A DNA stretch of 64,000 nucleotides from Oceanococcus sp041624435 (GTDB lineage Bacteria; Pseudomonadota; Gammaproteobacteria; Nevskiales; Oceanococcaceae). The notes under the pieces were generated by a model. The model had not been told where the DNA came from. It did no database searches and was given only the letters and a program-made list of their open reading frames with translations. Positions 8,250-16,704 of the stretch are shown piece after piece (position 1 is the stretch's first letter; the number at the start of each line of letters is the position of its first letter). A program made the position numbers and the translations under genes. The stretch is taken from contig JBFJVB010000004.1 of the NCBI GenBank assembly GCA_041624435.1, positions 1 to 64,000 on the forward strand, written 5' to 3'.

Positions 8250-8447
8250 TCAAGCGACTTCATCCCAGACCTCGGACACCTGCGTATCGATCACGCTATC
8301 CAGCACCCGCTTGGCTTCCGGCAAGCATTTGCCGCAGCAGGTCCCGGCACGGGTGGCCATGCACAGGCCCTTGATGCTGCGCACCCCTTCGGCGGCCGCC
8401 TGTTCAATTTGCCGTTCATTGACGGCATTGCAGACACAGATATACAT
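8250..8447 (-). CDS. bfd: Bacterioferritin-associated ferredoxin
   Basis: This 65-residue [2Fe-2S] protein has cysteines at 4, 6, 38 and 41 (MYICVC and CCGKC), the BFD-like pattern. It binds bacterioferritin and passes electrons to release stored iron. No Shine-Dalgarno sequence precedes the ATG. A -35/-10 pair on the minus strand (TTGACA 8477-8482, TTTGAT 8454-8459, 17-bp spacer) would place the transcription start at or next to the ATG, so the mRNA may be leaderless. Confidence 0.95.
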   Translation of the reverse strand: MYICVCNAVNERQIEQAAAEGVRSIKGLCMATRAGTCCGKCLPEAKRVLDSVIDTQVSEVWDEVA

Positions 8448-8466
8448 GGGCCAATCAAAACGTAAA

Positions 8467-8481
8467 TGCGAATCGTTGTCA
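8467..8481. promoter_or_regulatory. Fur-box-like operator in the bfd promoter
   Basis: TGCGAATCGTTGTCA matches the 7-1-7 Fur consensus TGATAAT-N-ATTATCA at 11 of 14 positions. It lies across the -35 side of the predicted bfd promoter, between bfd and the divergent porin operon, so iron-repressed control is likely. Confidence 0.6.
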
Positions 8482-8505
8482 ATAGCGTTTGCGATATTTT
8501 GTTAA

Positions 8506-8520
8506 TGCGAATCATTGTTA
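8506..8520. promoter_or_regulatory. Second Fur-box-like operator, porin side
   Basis: TGCGAATCATTGTTA (8506-8520) matches the Fur 7-1-7 consensus at 10 of 14 positions. It overlaps a possible -35 box TTGTTA (8515-8520) that is 17 bp from TATGCT (8538-8543), reading into the porin gene. This would place the porin/FMN-bind/PepSY operon under iron repression. Confidence 0.55.
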
Positions 8521-8596
8521 TTTGCATTTATCGCGGCTATGCTCTGCCTCAACGCCGGATCATCGGCACTTCATCACTCAGTATCAGGGAGCAAAA

Positions 8597-9694
8597 ATGC
8601 ACAAGCCGTTCATCCTCGGCGCGGCTCTGGCCGCGGCAGGTATCACCCAGGCCGCTGCGGCCCCCAGCCTGGAAGAGCTGACCGCCATCGTGAATGCGCA
8701 ACAAGACCAGATTGATGCCATGCAACAGTCTGCCGACCGCGGCCGAACCCACATTGGCGGCTACGGCGAGTTGCACGCCAATTTCAATCAGGGCGGCGAC
8801 AACGAGCTGGACTTTCACCGTTTTGTGTTGTTTTTCGGCCATGATTTCAACGACCGCCTGCGCTTTCGTTCCGAGTTCGAACTGGAACACGCGCTGGCCG
8901 GCGACGGCAAGCCGGGCGAAGTCGAACTGGAACAGGCCTTCATCGAATATGACTGGAGCGCCGGCTCGGTGCTACGCGCAGGGGTGATGCTGGTTCCAGT
9001 CGGCATCCTTAACGAAACGCACGAGCCCACGACGTTCTACGGAGTCGAGCGTAACCGGGTGGAAAACCGGATCTTGCCGTCCACCTGGTGGGAAGCCGGC
9101 GCGGCCTGGTCCCAGACGCTGGGTGATTCGGGCCTGAGCTACGATGTTTTCCTGCACGGCGGCCTGGAAACTGATCTGAGCGGCGGCGGCCCGATTCGCA
9201 GCGGCCGGCAGAAGGTGGCAGAAGCGGTGGCCAATGATTTCGCCGCGACCGCCAGACTGCGTTACCAGGGCATCGCCGGCCTGCAGTTGTCCGCCAGCCT
9301 GCAGTATCAGCAGGATCTGTCCCAGCAAGCGGGGGACGGCATTGATGACGCCATGCTGTTCACCACCCACGCCATCCTGAACCGGGGCATGTTCGGCCTG
9401 CGCGCGCTGTTTGCCCAATGGAACATCGAGGGCTCTGCGGCCCAGGCCCTGGCGCGTGACCGGATCGGCGGCTGGTATGTTGAACCGCAGTTGCGGCCGA
9501 GCGCCTGCTGGGGTGTCTTCGCCCGCTACAGCGCCCTGGAACAGACCCGTGATGCCGAGGAAACCAATCTGTCGGCCGGGATCAACTTCTGGCCGCACGA
9601 ACAGGTCGTGCTCAAGGCGGACTACAGTCACCGGGACAATCCGAACAACTCCACCGCCAAAGCGTTCAATCTGGGTCTGGGCTACCAGTTCTAG
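8597..9694 (+). CDS. Outer membrane porin, probably iron-regulated
   Basis: This 365-residue protein has a signal peptide ending near the AAAA run after GITQ. A short coiled-coil-like segment (LEELTAIVNAQQDQIDAM) follows, then a beta-barrel domain beginning at GGYGELH and ending with the C-terminal Phe typical of outer membrane barrels. ATG 8597 has AGGGA 6 nt upstream. The family resembles OprO/OprP-like or DcaP-like trimeric porins; the substrate cannot be told. Its stop is directly followed by the ATG of the FMN-binding protein, so the three genes 8597-10974 form one operon behind Fur-like sites. Confidence 0.85.
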   Translation: MHKPFILGAALAAAGITQAAAAPSLEELTAIVNAQQDQIDAMQQSADRGRTHIGGYGELHANFNQGGDNELDFHRFVLFFGHDFNDRLRFRSEFELEHALAGDGKPGEVELEQAFIEYDWSAGSVLRAGVMLVPVGILNETHEPTTFYGVERNRVENRILPSTWWEAGAAWSQTLGDSGLSYDVFLHGGLETDLSGGGPIRSGRQKVAEAVANDFAATARLRYQGIAGLQLSASLQYQQDLSQQAGDGIDDAMLFTTHAILNRGMFGLRALFAQWNIEGSAAQALARDRIGGWYVEPQLRPSACWGVFARYSALEQTRDAEETNLSAGINFWPHEQVVLKADYSHRDNPNNSTAKAFNLGLGYQF

Positions 9695-10198
9695 ATGATC
9701 AAAGCGTCGTTACTTGCGGTTGCCGTGATGCTGTCCTGGGGTGCGTGTGCCGAGGACATCATCATGGCGCCGGATGCCTTCGTGGAGGAAGCCTTTGATG
9801 GTCAGCCGCCCGATTCGGCAACCCTCTGGCTGACCGGCACCTTGCGCGAGCGTGCGCAGATGATCCTGGGCCATGCCCCGGTCAGTTTACGGGTGCGCTA
9901 CTGGCGGCAGGCGGACCGCAGCGCCTGGATCCTGGAGGAAATTGGCAAGGAATCACCGATCACGGCCGGTTTCGTGGTCGAGGACGGCCGCCTGAAACAG
10001 GCGGAAGTACTGATCTATCGGGAAAGTCGCGGGGGTGAGATCCGCTTCCGCAGCTTTCTCCGCCAGTTCTCCGGTGGCCGCCTGCGCGACAACGCCCTGG
10101 ACTCAACGATCGACAATATCAGCAGCGCCACGCTCTCGGTTCGGGCGATGCAGCGCATGGCCAGTCTGGCCTTGTTGCTGGATGAAAGCAGCCGCTGA
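9695..10198 (+). CDS. Exported FMN-binding domain protein
   Basis: This 167-residue protein has a signal peptide (about 1-19) and an FMN-bind domain. The C-terminal DNISSATLS fits the flavinylation motif in which ApbE attaches FMN to a Thr. Such domains carry electrons outside the cytoplasm. The start ATG abuts the porin stop (TAGATG), and its own stop overlaps the next start (TGATG), so the three genes are translationally coupled. Pairing with a PepSY membrane protein suggests electrons cross the inner membrane to this flavoprotein. Its final acceptor is unknown; ferric iron is an inference from the Fur-like sites. Confidence 0.8.
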   Translation: MIKASLLAVAVMLSWGACAEDIIMAPDAFVEEAFDGQPPDSATLWLTGTLRERAQMILGHAPVSLRVRYWRQADRSAWILEEIGKESPITAGFVVEDGRLKQAEVLIYRESRGGEIRFRSFLRQFSGGRLRDNALDSTIDNISSATLSVRAMQRMASLALLLDESSR

Positions 10199-10974
10199 TG
10201 CGCCGTAAATTATCCAACTGGCATCAGCGCATCGGCCTGATCAGTCTGGGCCTGCTCAGCTGGCTGGCCGTAACCGGCGTGCTCCTGAATCACGCCGATC
10301 ATCTGGGCCTGGACCGGCCGATCGGCGCGCCACTGGTGGCGCGACTGTATGGCATCGAAGCGGACTGCAGTGATCGCGCCTGGGACCTGGCCGGCCAGAC
10401 GCTGGTCGATTGCGGCGACACCGTACTGCTCGCCAGTCAGCCCCTGGACGCGCTCCAGGGACCGGTGCATGGCGGGCTGGTCTGGCGTGAGCTGGGTTTT
10501 GTCGCGACCGCTCAGGGCTTGCTGCTGCTCGGCCCGCAGGGCGAACGGGTCGAATGGGTGGCAAGCGAGCTGTTGCCTGGCCGTCCCCTGCGCCTGGGCC
10601 TGTTGCCCCAGCAACTGGTGCTGCAAACACCGGCGGGAATTTTTGCCAGCGATGAAAACCTGAACCGCTGGACCAGCGTCGATCCCGATAGCGAAGTGGT
10701 GTGGAGCCGGACCCGGCAACTCGATCCGGCGCAGCGGGATCAGGCGCAGGCCTTGGCCGCGGTACGGCAGCTGTCCTGGACCAAGCTCCTGCAGGATCTG
10801 CACAGCGGCCGGATCATCGGTCTTGCCGGCCGGATTCTGGCCGATCTGGGCGCCCTGTCCATCCTGATTCTGGCCCTGCTGGGGCTGATCCTGTCCCAGG
10901 GGTTCAGCCGCAAACGACCTCGCCGAGCAGCGGCTCCAACTGACGCAGAGCGCGACGATACACCGAGCGTTTGA
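10198..10974 (+). CDS. PepSY-associated transmembrane protein
   Basis: This 258-residue inner membrane protein starts with the PepSY/DUF2271-like pattern NWHQRIGLISLGLLSWL...LLNHADHLGL, whose histidines could bind haem. A periplasmic domain of about 150 residues follows, then a second helix near residues 215-240 after DLHSGR. Related proteins move electrons across the membrane in ferric-siderophore and flavin-based extracytoplasmic systems. The last 71 bp overlap the 3' end of rppH on the other strand. A basic cytoplasmic tail (RKRPRRA) supports the orientation. Confidence 0.78.
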   Translation: MRRKLSNWHQRIGLISLGLLSWLAVTGVLLNHADHLGLDRPIGAPLVARLYGIEADCSDRAWDLAGQTLVDCGDTVLLASQPLDALQGPVHGGLVWRELGFVATAQGLLLLGPQGERVEWVASELLPGRPLRLGLLPQQLVLQTPAGIFASDENLNRWTSVDPDSEVVWSRTRQLDPAQRDQAQALAAVRQLSWTKLLQDLHSGRIIGLAGRILADLGALSILILALLGLILSQGFSRKRPRRAAAPTDAERDDTPSV

Positions 10975-11389
10975 AGAAGATCACATCATTGGGTGGATAC
11001 CAGTAATCCACCCAGCGCCACTCGTCGAATTCCGGCTTGTCGCTGCCGTGAAAATGCACGGCTGATTCTTCACCGGTCAAGCGCAGCAAGAACCATTTCT
11101 GCTTCTGGCCGATACACAGCGGCTGCTTGTGCCGACGAATAAAGCGCATCGGCAAACGGTAGCGCAGCCATCCCTTGGTGCAGCCCAGAACCTGGACATC
11201 GTGTTCTCGCAGGCCCAATTCTTCATGCAGTTCACGAAAAAGGGCCTGTTCGGGCGATTCACCACGCTGGATTCCGCCCTGCGGAAATTGCCAAGCGTCC
11301 TGACCGGCCCGCTTCGCCCACATCACCTGTTTATCAGCTCCGAGTACCACGATACCGACATTAGGCCGAAATCCATCAGCGTCGATCAT
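10904..11389 (-). CDS. rppH: RNA pyrophosphohydrolase RppH
   Basis: This 161-residue Nudix enzyme removes pyrophosphate from the 5' end of mRNA and so starts its decay. The N-terminus MIDADGFRPNVGIVVLG is typical and the Nudix box GGIQRGESPEQALFRELHEE is intact. It sits next to the HAD-IB phosphatase gene, an arrangement shared with Pseudomonas. Its 3' end overlaps the convergent PepSY gene by 71 bp. Confidence 0.96.
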   Translation of the reverse strand: MIDADGFRPNVGIVVLGADKQVMWAKRAGQDAWQFPQGGIQRGESPEQALFRELHEELGLREHDVQVLGCTKGWLRYRLPMRFIRRHKQPLCIGQKQKWFLLRLTGEESAVHFHGSDKPEFDEWRWVDYWYPPNDVIFFKRSVYRRALRQLEPLLGEVVCG

Positions 11390-11532
11390 CGTCTTCTTTC
11401 TAGAATTAAACTTTGTTCATTCTTCCATATCGGCGCCTCAACACCAACTGGCCAGCCTGCACAGACCTGCTGGACATGCTTCTGGCCGCAGCCTGAGTCA
11501 CAATATGCGCCATTCCCATCGGCCGACCCCAT

Positions 11533-12183
11533 ATGCAACTCGCCCTGTTTGACCTGGACAATACCCTGCTCGCTGGCGACAGCGACTACTTGTGGGGCCG
11601 TTTTCTGGTCGACAAGGGGCTGGTCGATGGCGCCAGCTATGAAGCTCAGAACCGCCAGTTTTATGAGGATTACAAGGCAGGCCAGCTGGACATCCACGAA
11701 TTTGCCCGTTTCAGCCTGGGCCGGCTGGGGGAATTCGAGATGACCGCGTTGCAACAATGGCGGGAGGAATTTGTCGAGTCCCGCATCAAGCCGATCGTGG
11801 CCAGCCGCACGCAGGCCCTGCTGCAACAGCATCGTGAGGCCGCGCGTGAACTGGTGATCATTACCGCCACCAACAGTTTCATCACCGCGCCGATTGCCAG
11901 GCATCTGGGGGTGCCGCACCTGCTGGGCACCGATGGTGAGATCGTCAATCAGCGTTTCACCGGCAACATCCAGGGCACGCCCTGCTTTCAGGACGGCAAG
12001 ATCAAGAAGCTGGAAGCCTGGCTGGAAGGTCGCCCGGCACCGTCAGAAACCTGGTTCTACAGCGATTCCATCAACGACGCCCCGCTGCTGGAGTGGGCTG
12101 ACCATCCGTACGCCGTCGACCCCTGCCCCAAACTTGCTGCCCTGGCCCAGGCCAAAGGCTGGCCGATCATGACGCTACGCTGA
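11533..12183 (+). CDS. HAD-IB family phosphatase (SerB-like)
   Basis: This 216-residue cytoplasmic HAD hydrolase has motif I DLDNTLLAGDSD, motif II in the TATNSF stretch, a lysine in GKIKKLE, and motif IV SDSINDAPLL. It fits the PSPase-like subfamily IB (TIGR01490 type). Members act on small phosphate esters; the true substrate is unknown. It is divergent from rppH, as in Pseudomonas. Confidence 0.9.
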   Translation: MQLALFDLDNTLLAGDSDYLWGRFLVDKGLVDGASYEAQNRQFYEDYKAGQLDIHEFARFSLGRLGEFEMTALQQWREEFVESRIKPIVASRTQALLQQHREAARELVIITATNSFITAPIARHLGVPHLLGTDGEIVNQRFTGNIQGTPCFQDGKIKKLEAWLEGRPAPSETWFYSDSINDAPLLEWADHPYAVDPCPKLAALAQAKGWPIMTLR

Positions 12184-12224
12184 AGCCGCCAGGCCTGCCG
12201 CAGACCCAGGACTCACCGAGCCAT

Positions 12225-12244
12225 GCGCCAGCAGTGCCTGGCGC
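12225..12244. terminator. Short hairpin between convergent genes
   Basis: GCGCCAG (12225-12231) and CTGGCGC (12238-12244) form a 7-bp stem with a 6-nt loop between the convergent HAD phosphatase and inositol-monophosphatase family genes. No T-run is seen, so its role as a two-way terminator is tentative. Confidence 0.35.
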
Positions 12245-12249
12245 GAACG

Positions 12250-13023
12250 TCAATCCTCCAGGGACATCCGTGCCAGCAGATCGGCATGCAGAGCCGCATT
12301 GGCCGCGACCACGCTGGTGGTATTCAGGCCGATATCCGCCCCGTCCAGATCACAGATCACGCCACCGGCTTCGCGCAAGATCACGCTATTGGCCGCAATA
12401 TCCAGAATATTGACATCGGACTCCACCACCGCGTCAATCCGCCCGGCGGACAGCAAGTGGTAGTGATAGAAATCACCGTAACCGCGAATGCGATGCACCT
12501 GGCCGGTCAACTCGCCCAACGCCGCCCAGCGCCTGGGTTGCCGCGACAGGCTACCGATATTGCCGGTGGACAGAGTTGCCCAGGCCCATTGATCCACGCT
12601 GCTGGTTTTGAGCGCCGCACCGTTCAGAAAAGCACCTTGGCCCTGCTGCGCCCAGGCCAGTTCTTCGAACAGCGGCGCTGAAGACACGCCCAGCACCAGC
12701 TTGCCCCCGCGCAGCAGCGCAATCTGGGTCGAGATGAAGGGATAACCACGCACGAAACTCTTGGTGCCATCCAGCGGATCGATCAGCCAGACCGCCTCGG
12801 CATCCATGTCGTACTGGCCGGTTTCCTCGCCAAAAAAACCAAAGCCCGGACAGGCGGCATCGAGAATCTCCCGAATGCGGTTCTCGCAAGCCACATCGAC
12901 CTCGGTCACCGGACTCTGGTCCGCCTTGATGGTGACGGAAAAATTCTGCCGATAGGCGCCGCGAATAATTTCGCCGGCGGCCCGGGCCGCGTCCAGCGCC
13001 GCCTTGAGTTCTTTGCTTTGCAC
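12250..13023 (-). CDS. Inositol monophosphatase family protein (histidinol-phosphatase-like)
   Basis: This 257-residue Mg-dependent phosphatase of the IMPase fold has metal and substrate motifs GEETG, DPLDGTKSF and NILDIAA. The GYGDFYHYHLL stretch resembles HisN-type histidinol phosphatases more than CysQ. I chose GTG 13023 with AGGAC 7 nt upstream; an in-frame ATG at 13059 would add 12 atypical residues. It follows btuF by 42 bp on the same strand and may be read from the B12 operon, though its product has no clear B12 role. Histidinol phosphate or another sugar/polyol phosphate is the likely substrate. Confidence 0.88.
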   Translation of the reverse strand: MQSKELKAALDAARAAGEIIRGAYRQNFSVTIKADQSPVTEVDVACENRIREILDAACPGFGFFGEETGQYDMDAEAVWLIDPLDGTKSFVRGYPFISTQIALLRGGKLVLGVSSAPLFEELAWAQQGQGAFLNGAALKTSSVDQWAWATLSTGNIGSLSRQPRRWAALGELTGQVHRIRGYGDFYHYHLLSAGRIDAVVESDVNILDIAANSVILREAGGVICDLDGADIGLNTTSVVAANAALHADLLARMSLED

Positions 13024-13065
13024 GATCGATGTCCTGGTGAGCGGCGCGCATGATACCAAGCCCGA

Positions 13066-13953
13066 TCAATCCTGGCGTGCCCGCTCCAGTCGCTCGCACA
13101 GCTGCGTCGCCCCGTCGAGGATGCGGGCGGTATAGCGTTGCAGCAATTCCGGGGGAATGGCGTACACGTGGCCGTTGGCCACCGCCGGCAACTGCGGCCA
13201 ACGCTGCCAGCCCGCCAGGCCGGCCCCGTCTTGCGTATCTTCACCACCGGCCACAATCACCTGGGGACGACGGGCCAGCACGGCCTCAACGCTCACCCGG
13301 GGAGCCAGCGGCCTGGCCTCGGCGAATACGTTGTAGCCGCCACACATTTCGATCAGGGCGCTGATCACATGCTCGCCATTCAGGGTTTGCAAAGGCTCAT
13401 GCCAGACCTGATAGAACACACTGACCGGCTGCGGTGTCGCGTAACGGCGCCGCAGGGCCGTCAGGCGCTCATCAAAGGCCCGTGCCGCCCCCAGGCCGGC
13501 TTGTTCACGCCCGCTCAGCTGACCCAGCTGACGCAGGGAACGCGAAATACTCGCCAGATCTCGCGGCTCTTCAACGAAGACCGGGACACCCAGGCGCTCC
13601 AGCTGTTCGATCAGTCGCGCACTGTTGCCGGTCTGCCAGGCCAGAACCAGATCCGGCTGCTGTTGCAGAATCGCCTCGACGCTCAAGCTGTTGAACGCGC
13701 CGACCCGTGGAATCCCCTGGGCCTGTGGCGGGTGATCGGGAAAATCCAGCACACCGACCAGGCGTTCGCCGGCCCCGATGGCGAACAGGTTTTCCACAAA
13801 ATGCGGTGCCAGGGCCACGATACGCCGGGCTGGCTGGTCCAGCACCAGCCGCTGACCGCGCGCATCGTGCAGCGCGATGGGCTGCGCGACACTGAGCGCA
13901 CTCAGCATCCAGCCGGCCACCAGCGCCAGCCACCGGGCGCTACGCCGCGCCAT
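13066..13953 (-). CDS. btuF: Cobalamin-binding periplasmic protein
   Basis: This 295-residue ABC substrate-binding protein has a signal peptide (cleavage near SVAQ). Its two lobes resemble BtuF, with RIVALAPHFVENLFAIGAG and DQPARRIVAL early on and a C-terminal segment ending near the CERLERA helix. It hands vitamin B12 to the BtuCD importer. Its ATG shares one base with the cobC stop (TGATG), showing tight coupling within btuC-btuD-cobC-btuF. Confidence 0.88.
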   Translation of the reverse strand: MARRSARWLALVAGWMLSALSVAQPIALHDARGQRLVLDQPARRIVALAPHFVENLFAIGAGERLVGVLDFPDHPPQAQGIPRVGAFNSLSVEAILQQQPDLVLAWQTGNSARLIEQLERLGVPVFVEEPRDLASISRSLRQLGQLSGREQAGLGAARAFDERLTALRRRYATPQPVSVFYQVWHEPLQTLNGEHVISALIEMCGGYNVFAEARPLAPRVSVEAVLARRPQVIVAGGEDTQDGAGLAGWQRWPQLPAVANGHVYAIPPELLQRYTARILDGATQLCERLERARQD

Positions 13954-14573
13954 CAAGCCTGGCCGAAGTCGCGCAAGCCGGCCGCCGGATTGTGGTAGCG
14001 CAAGCGGGCAAAGCCCTGACGCTCGACGTAATGAATGCCGGACAGACAGGCGTAAGGCACATCCAGGGTGAAGATCTGCTGCAAGGGCATGCCCAGCACA
14101 TGCGCAAGCAAGGCCCGTATCACCCCACCGTGCGTCACCAGCAGAATGCGCTGCCCGGAGGCGTCCTGCAGGCAGCGCCCGAAAGCCGCGATAACGCGGG
14201 CCTGCATCGCGTCCGCGGGTTCTCCACCTGGCGGCACGCGACCGACCGGATCTCGATAATACGCCTCAACGGCGGCCGGGTCCTGCTGCCAGAGCTGCTC
14301 CCGGAGCTGCCCTTCCCATTGACCGAAACTCAGCTCCCGCCAGTCTTCATCAATGCGCAGCGGCAAGCCCAGACGCTCGGCCTGGGCTTCGGCGAACAGC
14401 CGGCAGCGCTGCAAGGGCGAGCTGACAATGCAATCCCAGTGCGGCTGCGGATGACTCTCCAGCGCGGTGCGCATCTGGGACCAGCCCGTCTGGCTCAGCG
14501 TCACATCGGTGGCGCCGCGAAAGATTTCGCCGCCTTCGCATTCGCCGTGTCTGAGTACATCCAAATGAATCAC
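13953..14573 (-). CDS. cobC: Histidine phosphatase, probable alpha-ribazole phosphatase
   Basis: This 206-residue protein begins MIHLDVLRHGECEGG with the RHG catalytic motif. It also has an internal ELSFGQWEGQ and a second catalytic His in VTHGGVIRALL, all typical of the CobC/phosphoglycerate-mutase-like family. CobC removes the phosphate from alpha-ribazole 5'-phosphate or adenosylcobalamin phosphate. Its place between btuD and btuF suggests salvage of incomplete corrinoids rather than complete synthesis, since no other cob genes are in view. Confidence 0.87.
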   Translation of the reverse strand: MIHLDVLRHGECEGGEIFRGATDVTLSQTGWSQMRTALESHPQPHWDCIVSSPLQRCRLFAEAQAERLGLPLRIDEDWRELSFGQWEGQLREQLWQQDPAAVEAYYRDPVGRVPPGGEPADAMQARVIAAFGRCLQDASGQRILLVTHGGVIRALLAHVLGMPLQQIFTLDVPYACLSGIHYVERQGFARLRYHNPAAGLRDFGQA

Positions 14574-14600
14574 GTCTGCTCCTGAAAATCCGAATCCTGA

Positions 14601-15380
14601 TTATTGAATGATGACCGGCCGGCCATCGTGCGGGTGACTCTGCAAGACCACGTCCACGCCGAATACCTGCCGGATCGTGGTCGCAGTGAGCACCTGCTGC
14701 GGCGGCCCAAACGCCTGCATGCACCCCTGACTCAGCAGGCCCACCTGATCGGCAAAGCGCAGCGCCAGATTCAAGTCATGCAGCACCAGCAGAATCGCCA
14801 TGTCTTGCGTCGCCAACCCCCGCAAATGCTGCAATAACTCCAGCTGATGCGCCCAGTCCAGGGCGGCCGTGGGCTCGTCGAGCAGCAGCACACCCTCGCA
14901 CTGACCCGCCGGGTCCGGCCAGAGCTGGGCCAGCACCCGGGCCAACTGCACCCGCTGCCGCTCGCCACCCGACAGCGCAGGATACAGCTGGCGGCGCAAG
15001 CCCTCCATGCCAAACAGGCGCAGTGCCTGGCTGACACAGTGCTGGTCCCGGTCCCGACCGGTGCCATGCGGAAGCCGCCCCAGGGCCACGACCTCTTCGA
15101 CCTGAAACGGAAAACTCAGTGCCGATTGCTGCGGCAACACGGCCATTTTGGTCGCTCGCGCCCGCGCCGGCCAGGTGCTCAAAGCGACCCCGTCCAGCAG
15201 CACGCGCCCTGCGCTTGGCGGCCACTGCCCGGCCGCAATGTTCAGCACCGAACTCTTGCCTGCGCCATTGGGCCCCAGCAAAGCGGTGACGGTGCCCGGT
15301 CGCACGCTCAGGCTGAGCTGATCAACACATAGTCGGTCCCCGCGAGACAAACTGACCGCGCGCAATTCAAGCTGGCTCAT
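14601..15380 (-). CDS. btuD: ABC transporter ATP-binding protein for vitamin B12
   Basis: This 259-residue ATPase has Walker A GPNGAGKSS, signature LSGGERQRV and Walker B VLLLDEPTAALDW. The D-loop and the switch His (LVLHDLNLAL) are present. The ATG at 15380 overlaps the btuC stop by 4 bp. Sequence alone cannot separate it from haem importers (HmuV-like), but the btuF, cobC and btuB neighbours make B12 the likely cargo. Confidence 0.9.
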   Translation of the reverse strand: MSQLELRAVSLSRGDRLCVDQLSLSVRPGTVTALLGPNGAGKSSVLNIAAGQWPPSAGRVLLDGVALSTWPARARATKMAVLPQQSALSFPFQVEEVVALGRLPHGTGRDRDQHCVSQALRLFGMEGLRRQLYPALSGGERQRVQLARVLAQLWPDPAGQCEGVLLLDEPTAALDWAHQLELLQHLRGLATQDMAILLVLHDLNLALRFADQVGLLSQGCMQAFGPPQQVLTATTIRQVFGVDVVLQSHPHDGRPVIIQ

Positions 15381-16426
15381 GTCGGCAAGTAGACCTGGCG
15401 TTGGCGCAACAGCGACAGGAACAGGGGCGCCCCCAGCAGCGCGGTCAGAATGCCCACGGGCAGCTCCGCCGGCGCAATCAACCAGCGCCCCAGCGCATCG
15501 GCAAAGATCAGCAGCGCGGCGCCAGCCAATGCCGCGGCCGGCAGCAAGCGACGGTGATCCGGCCCCAGCCATAGCCGCAACATATGCGGCACCACCAGCC
15601 CGACAAAGGCGATGACTCCCGTCAGGGCCACGGCGCCGGCCACGGCCAGAGCGACAACCACGATCACCACCCGTTTGACCTGACTGACCCGCACACCCAG
15701 ATGACGGGCCTCGGATTCTCCCAGCAACAGCGCATTCAAGGCGCCGGCATAACGCGGCAGAATCAGCAGCCCGGGCAGCATCAGCAGCAGGGCCAGGCGC
15801 ACATCGCGCCACAGTGCGCCGTCCAGCCCACCCATGCGCCACAAACTCATCCGCCGTAGAGATTCATTGTCCACCACGTAGGCCAGCCCGCTGTTGATGG
15901 CCCCGGCCAGCGCGGAGATCGCCACGCCGACCAGCAGCATCGTCAACACCGACGTCCCGCCGAACCCGTCGGTCCGGCTGGCCAGACGATAAACCAGCCC
16001 GGTGGCGGCCAGGCCGCCGCAGAACGCGCCCAGCACCAGGGCGCTGATACCGCTGAGCACGGCCAGACCGGTCCAGCTGGCCCCCAGGGCAATCACGATA
16101 CTGGCGCCCAGGGACGCCCCGCTGGTCACCCCGATGATCGACGGATCGGCCAGAGGATTGCGAAACAGGCCCTGGGTCGCGGCGCCACACAGCGCCAGAA
16201 CCGCGCCTACCAAGCCGCCCAGGAGCACCCGCGGCAGGCGCAGCTGCCAGATGATCAGCGCACTATCCAGACTGGAGGACGAGGCCGCCGTGCCCACCCA
16301 GAACCCCGAGAAGTCCCGCCAGTTCAAGCTGGCCGGACCGCTCACCAGCCCCAGAAACACGGCCAGAACCAGGGCCGCGAACAGGCCGCCGAATACAGAA
16401 CAGTTGGAAGGGCGGCGCTGGGACAT
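15377..16426 (-). CDS. btuC: FecCD-family permease of the vitamin B12 importer
   Basis: This 349-residue inner membrane protein has about ten helices and belongs to the BtuC/FecCD family. Marks include RLPRVLLGGLVGAVLALCGA and GLVVPHMLRLWLG, the latter the coupling region that touches BtuD. It is the first gene of the minus-strand B12 operon and diverges from the btuB riboswitch with about 70 bp between. No riboswitch is visible on its own strand. Confidence 0.92.
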   Translation of the reverse strand: MSQRRPSNCSVFGGLFAALVLAVFLGLVSGPASLNWRDFSGFWVGTAASSSSLDSALIIWQLRLPRVLLGGLVGAVLALCGAATQGLFRNPLADPSIIGVTSGASLGASIVIALGASWTGLAVLSGISALVLGAFCGGLAATGLVYRLASRTDGFGGTSVLTMLLVGVAISALAGAINSGLAYVVDNESLRRMSLWRMGGLDGALWRDVRLALLLMLPGLLILPRYAGALNALLLGESEARHLGVRVSQVKRVVIVVVALAVAGAVALTGVIAFVGLVVPHMLRLWLGPDHRRLLPAAALAGAALLIFADALGRWLIAPAELPVGILTALLGAPLFLSLLRQRQVYLPT

Positions 16427-16496
16427 CGGGCAGGGGCAGCGGGGAACCGGAAACCGGCCTGCATCATATCAAGCAAACCGCTATGCTTTGCGCCGC

Positions 16497-16668
16497 TCAG
16501 GTGCGGATGGTGCAAGCCATCCGTGAAACGGGAAGTCCGTGAAACTCGGACACTGCCCCCGCAACGGTAACTGGTTCGGAGCTGCGCAAACGCCACTGTC
16601 CGGCATGGACGGGAAGGTCGCAGTTCAGCACGCCAGGAGTCCGGAGACCGGCCTGAGTCCCTTCATCC
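16497..16668 (+). ncRNA. Cobalamin (B12) riboswitch
   Basis: The sequence carries the conserved elements of the cobalamin aptamer in order. These are the G/A-rich GGAAGTCCGTGAAACTCGG segment, the CACTGCCCCCGCAACGGTAA core near 16551-16570, GCCACTGT at about 16592, GGGAAGG near 16610, and the AGTCCGGAGACCGGCC end at about 16638-16653. It lies directly upstream of btuB. By family knowledge, binding of adenosylcobalamin blocks translation of the receptor. The boundaries are estimates. Confidence 0.93.
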
Positions 16669-16675
16669 ACTTTGA

Positions 16676-16691
16676 CCTGCGGGGCCGCAGG
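16676..16691 (+). promoter_or_regulatory. Hairpin between riboswitch and btuB ribosome binding site
   Basis: CCTGCGG (16676-16682) and CCGCAGG (16685-16691) can form a 7-bp stem with a GG loop, which would need slight opening to fold. It lies 3-4 nt before the Shine-Dalgarno AGGAG (16695-16699). It could be part of the expression platform, with CCTG alternatively pairing to the CAGG of the ribosome binding site. Confidence 0.45.
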
Positions 16692-16704
16692 GACAGGAGC
16701 AAAC

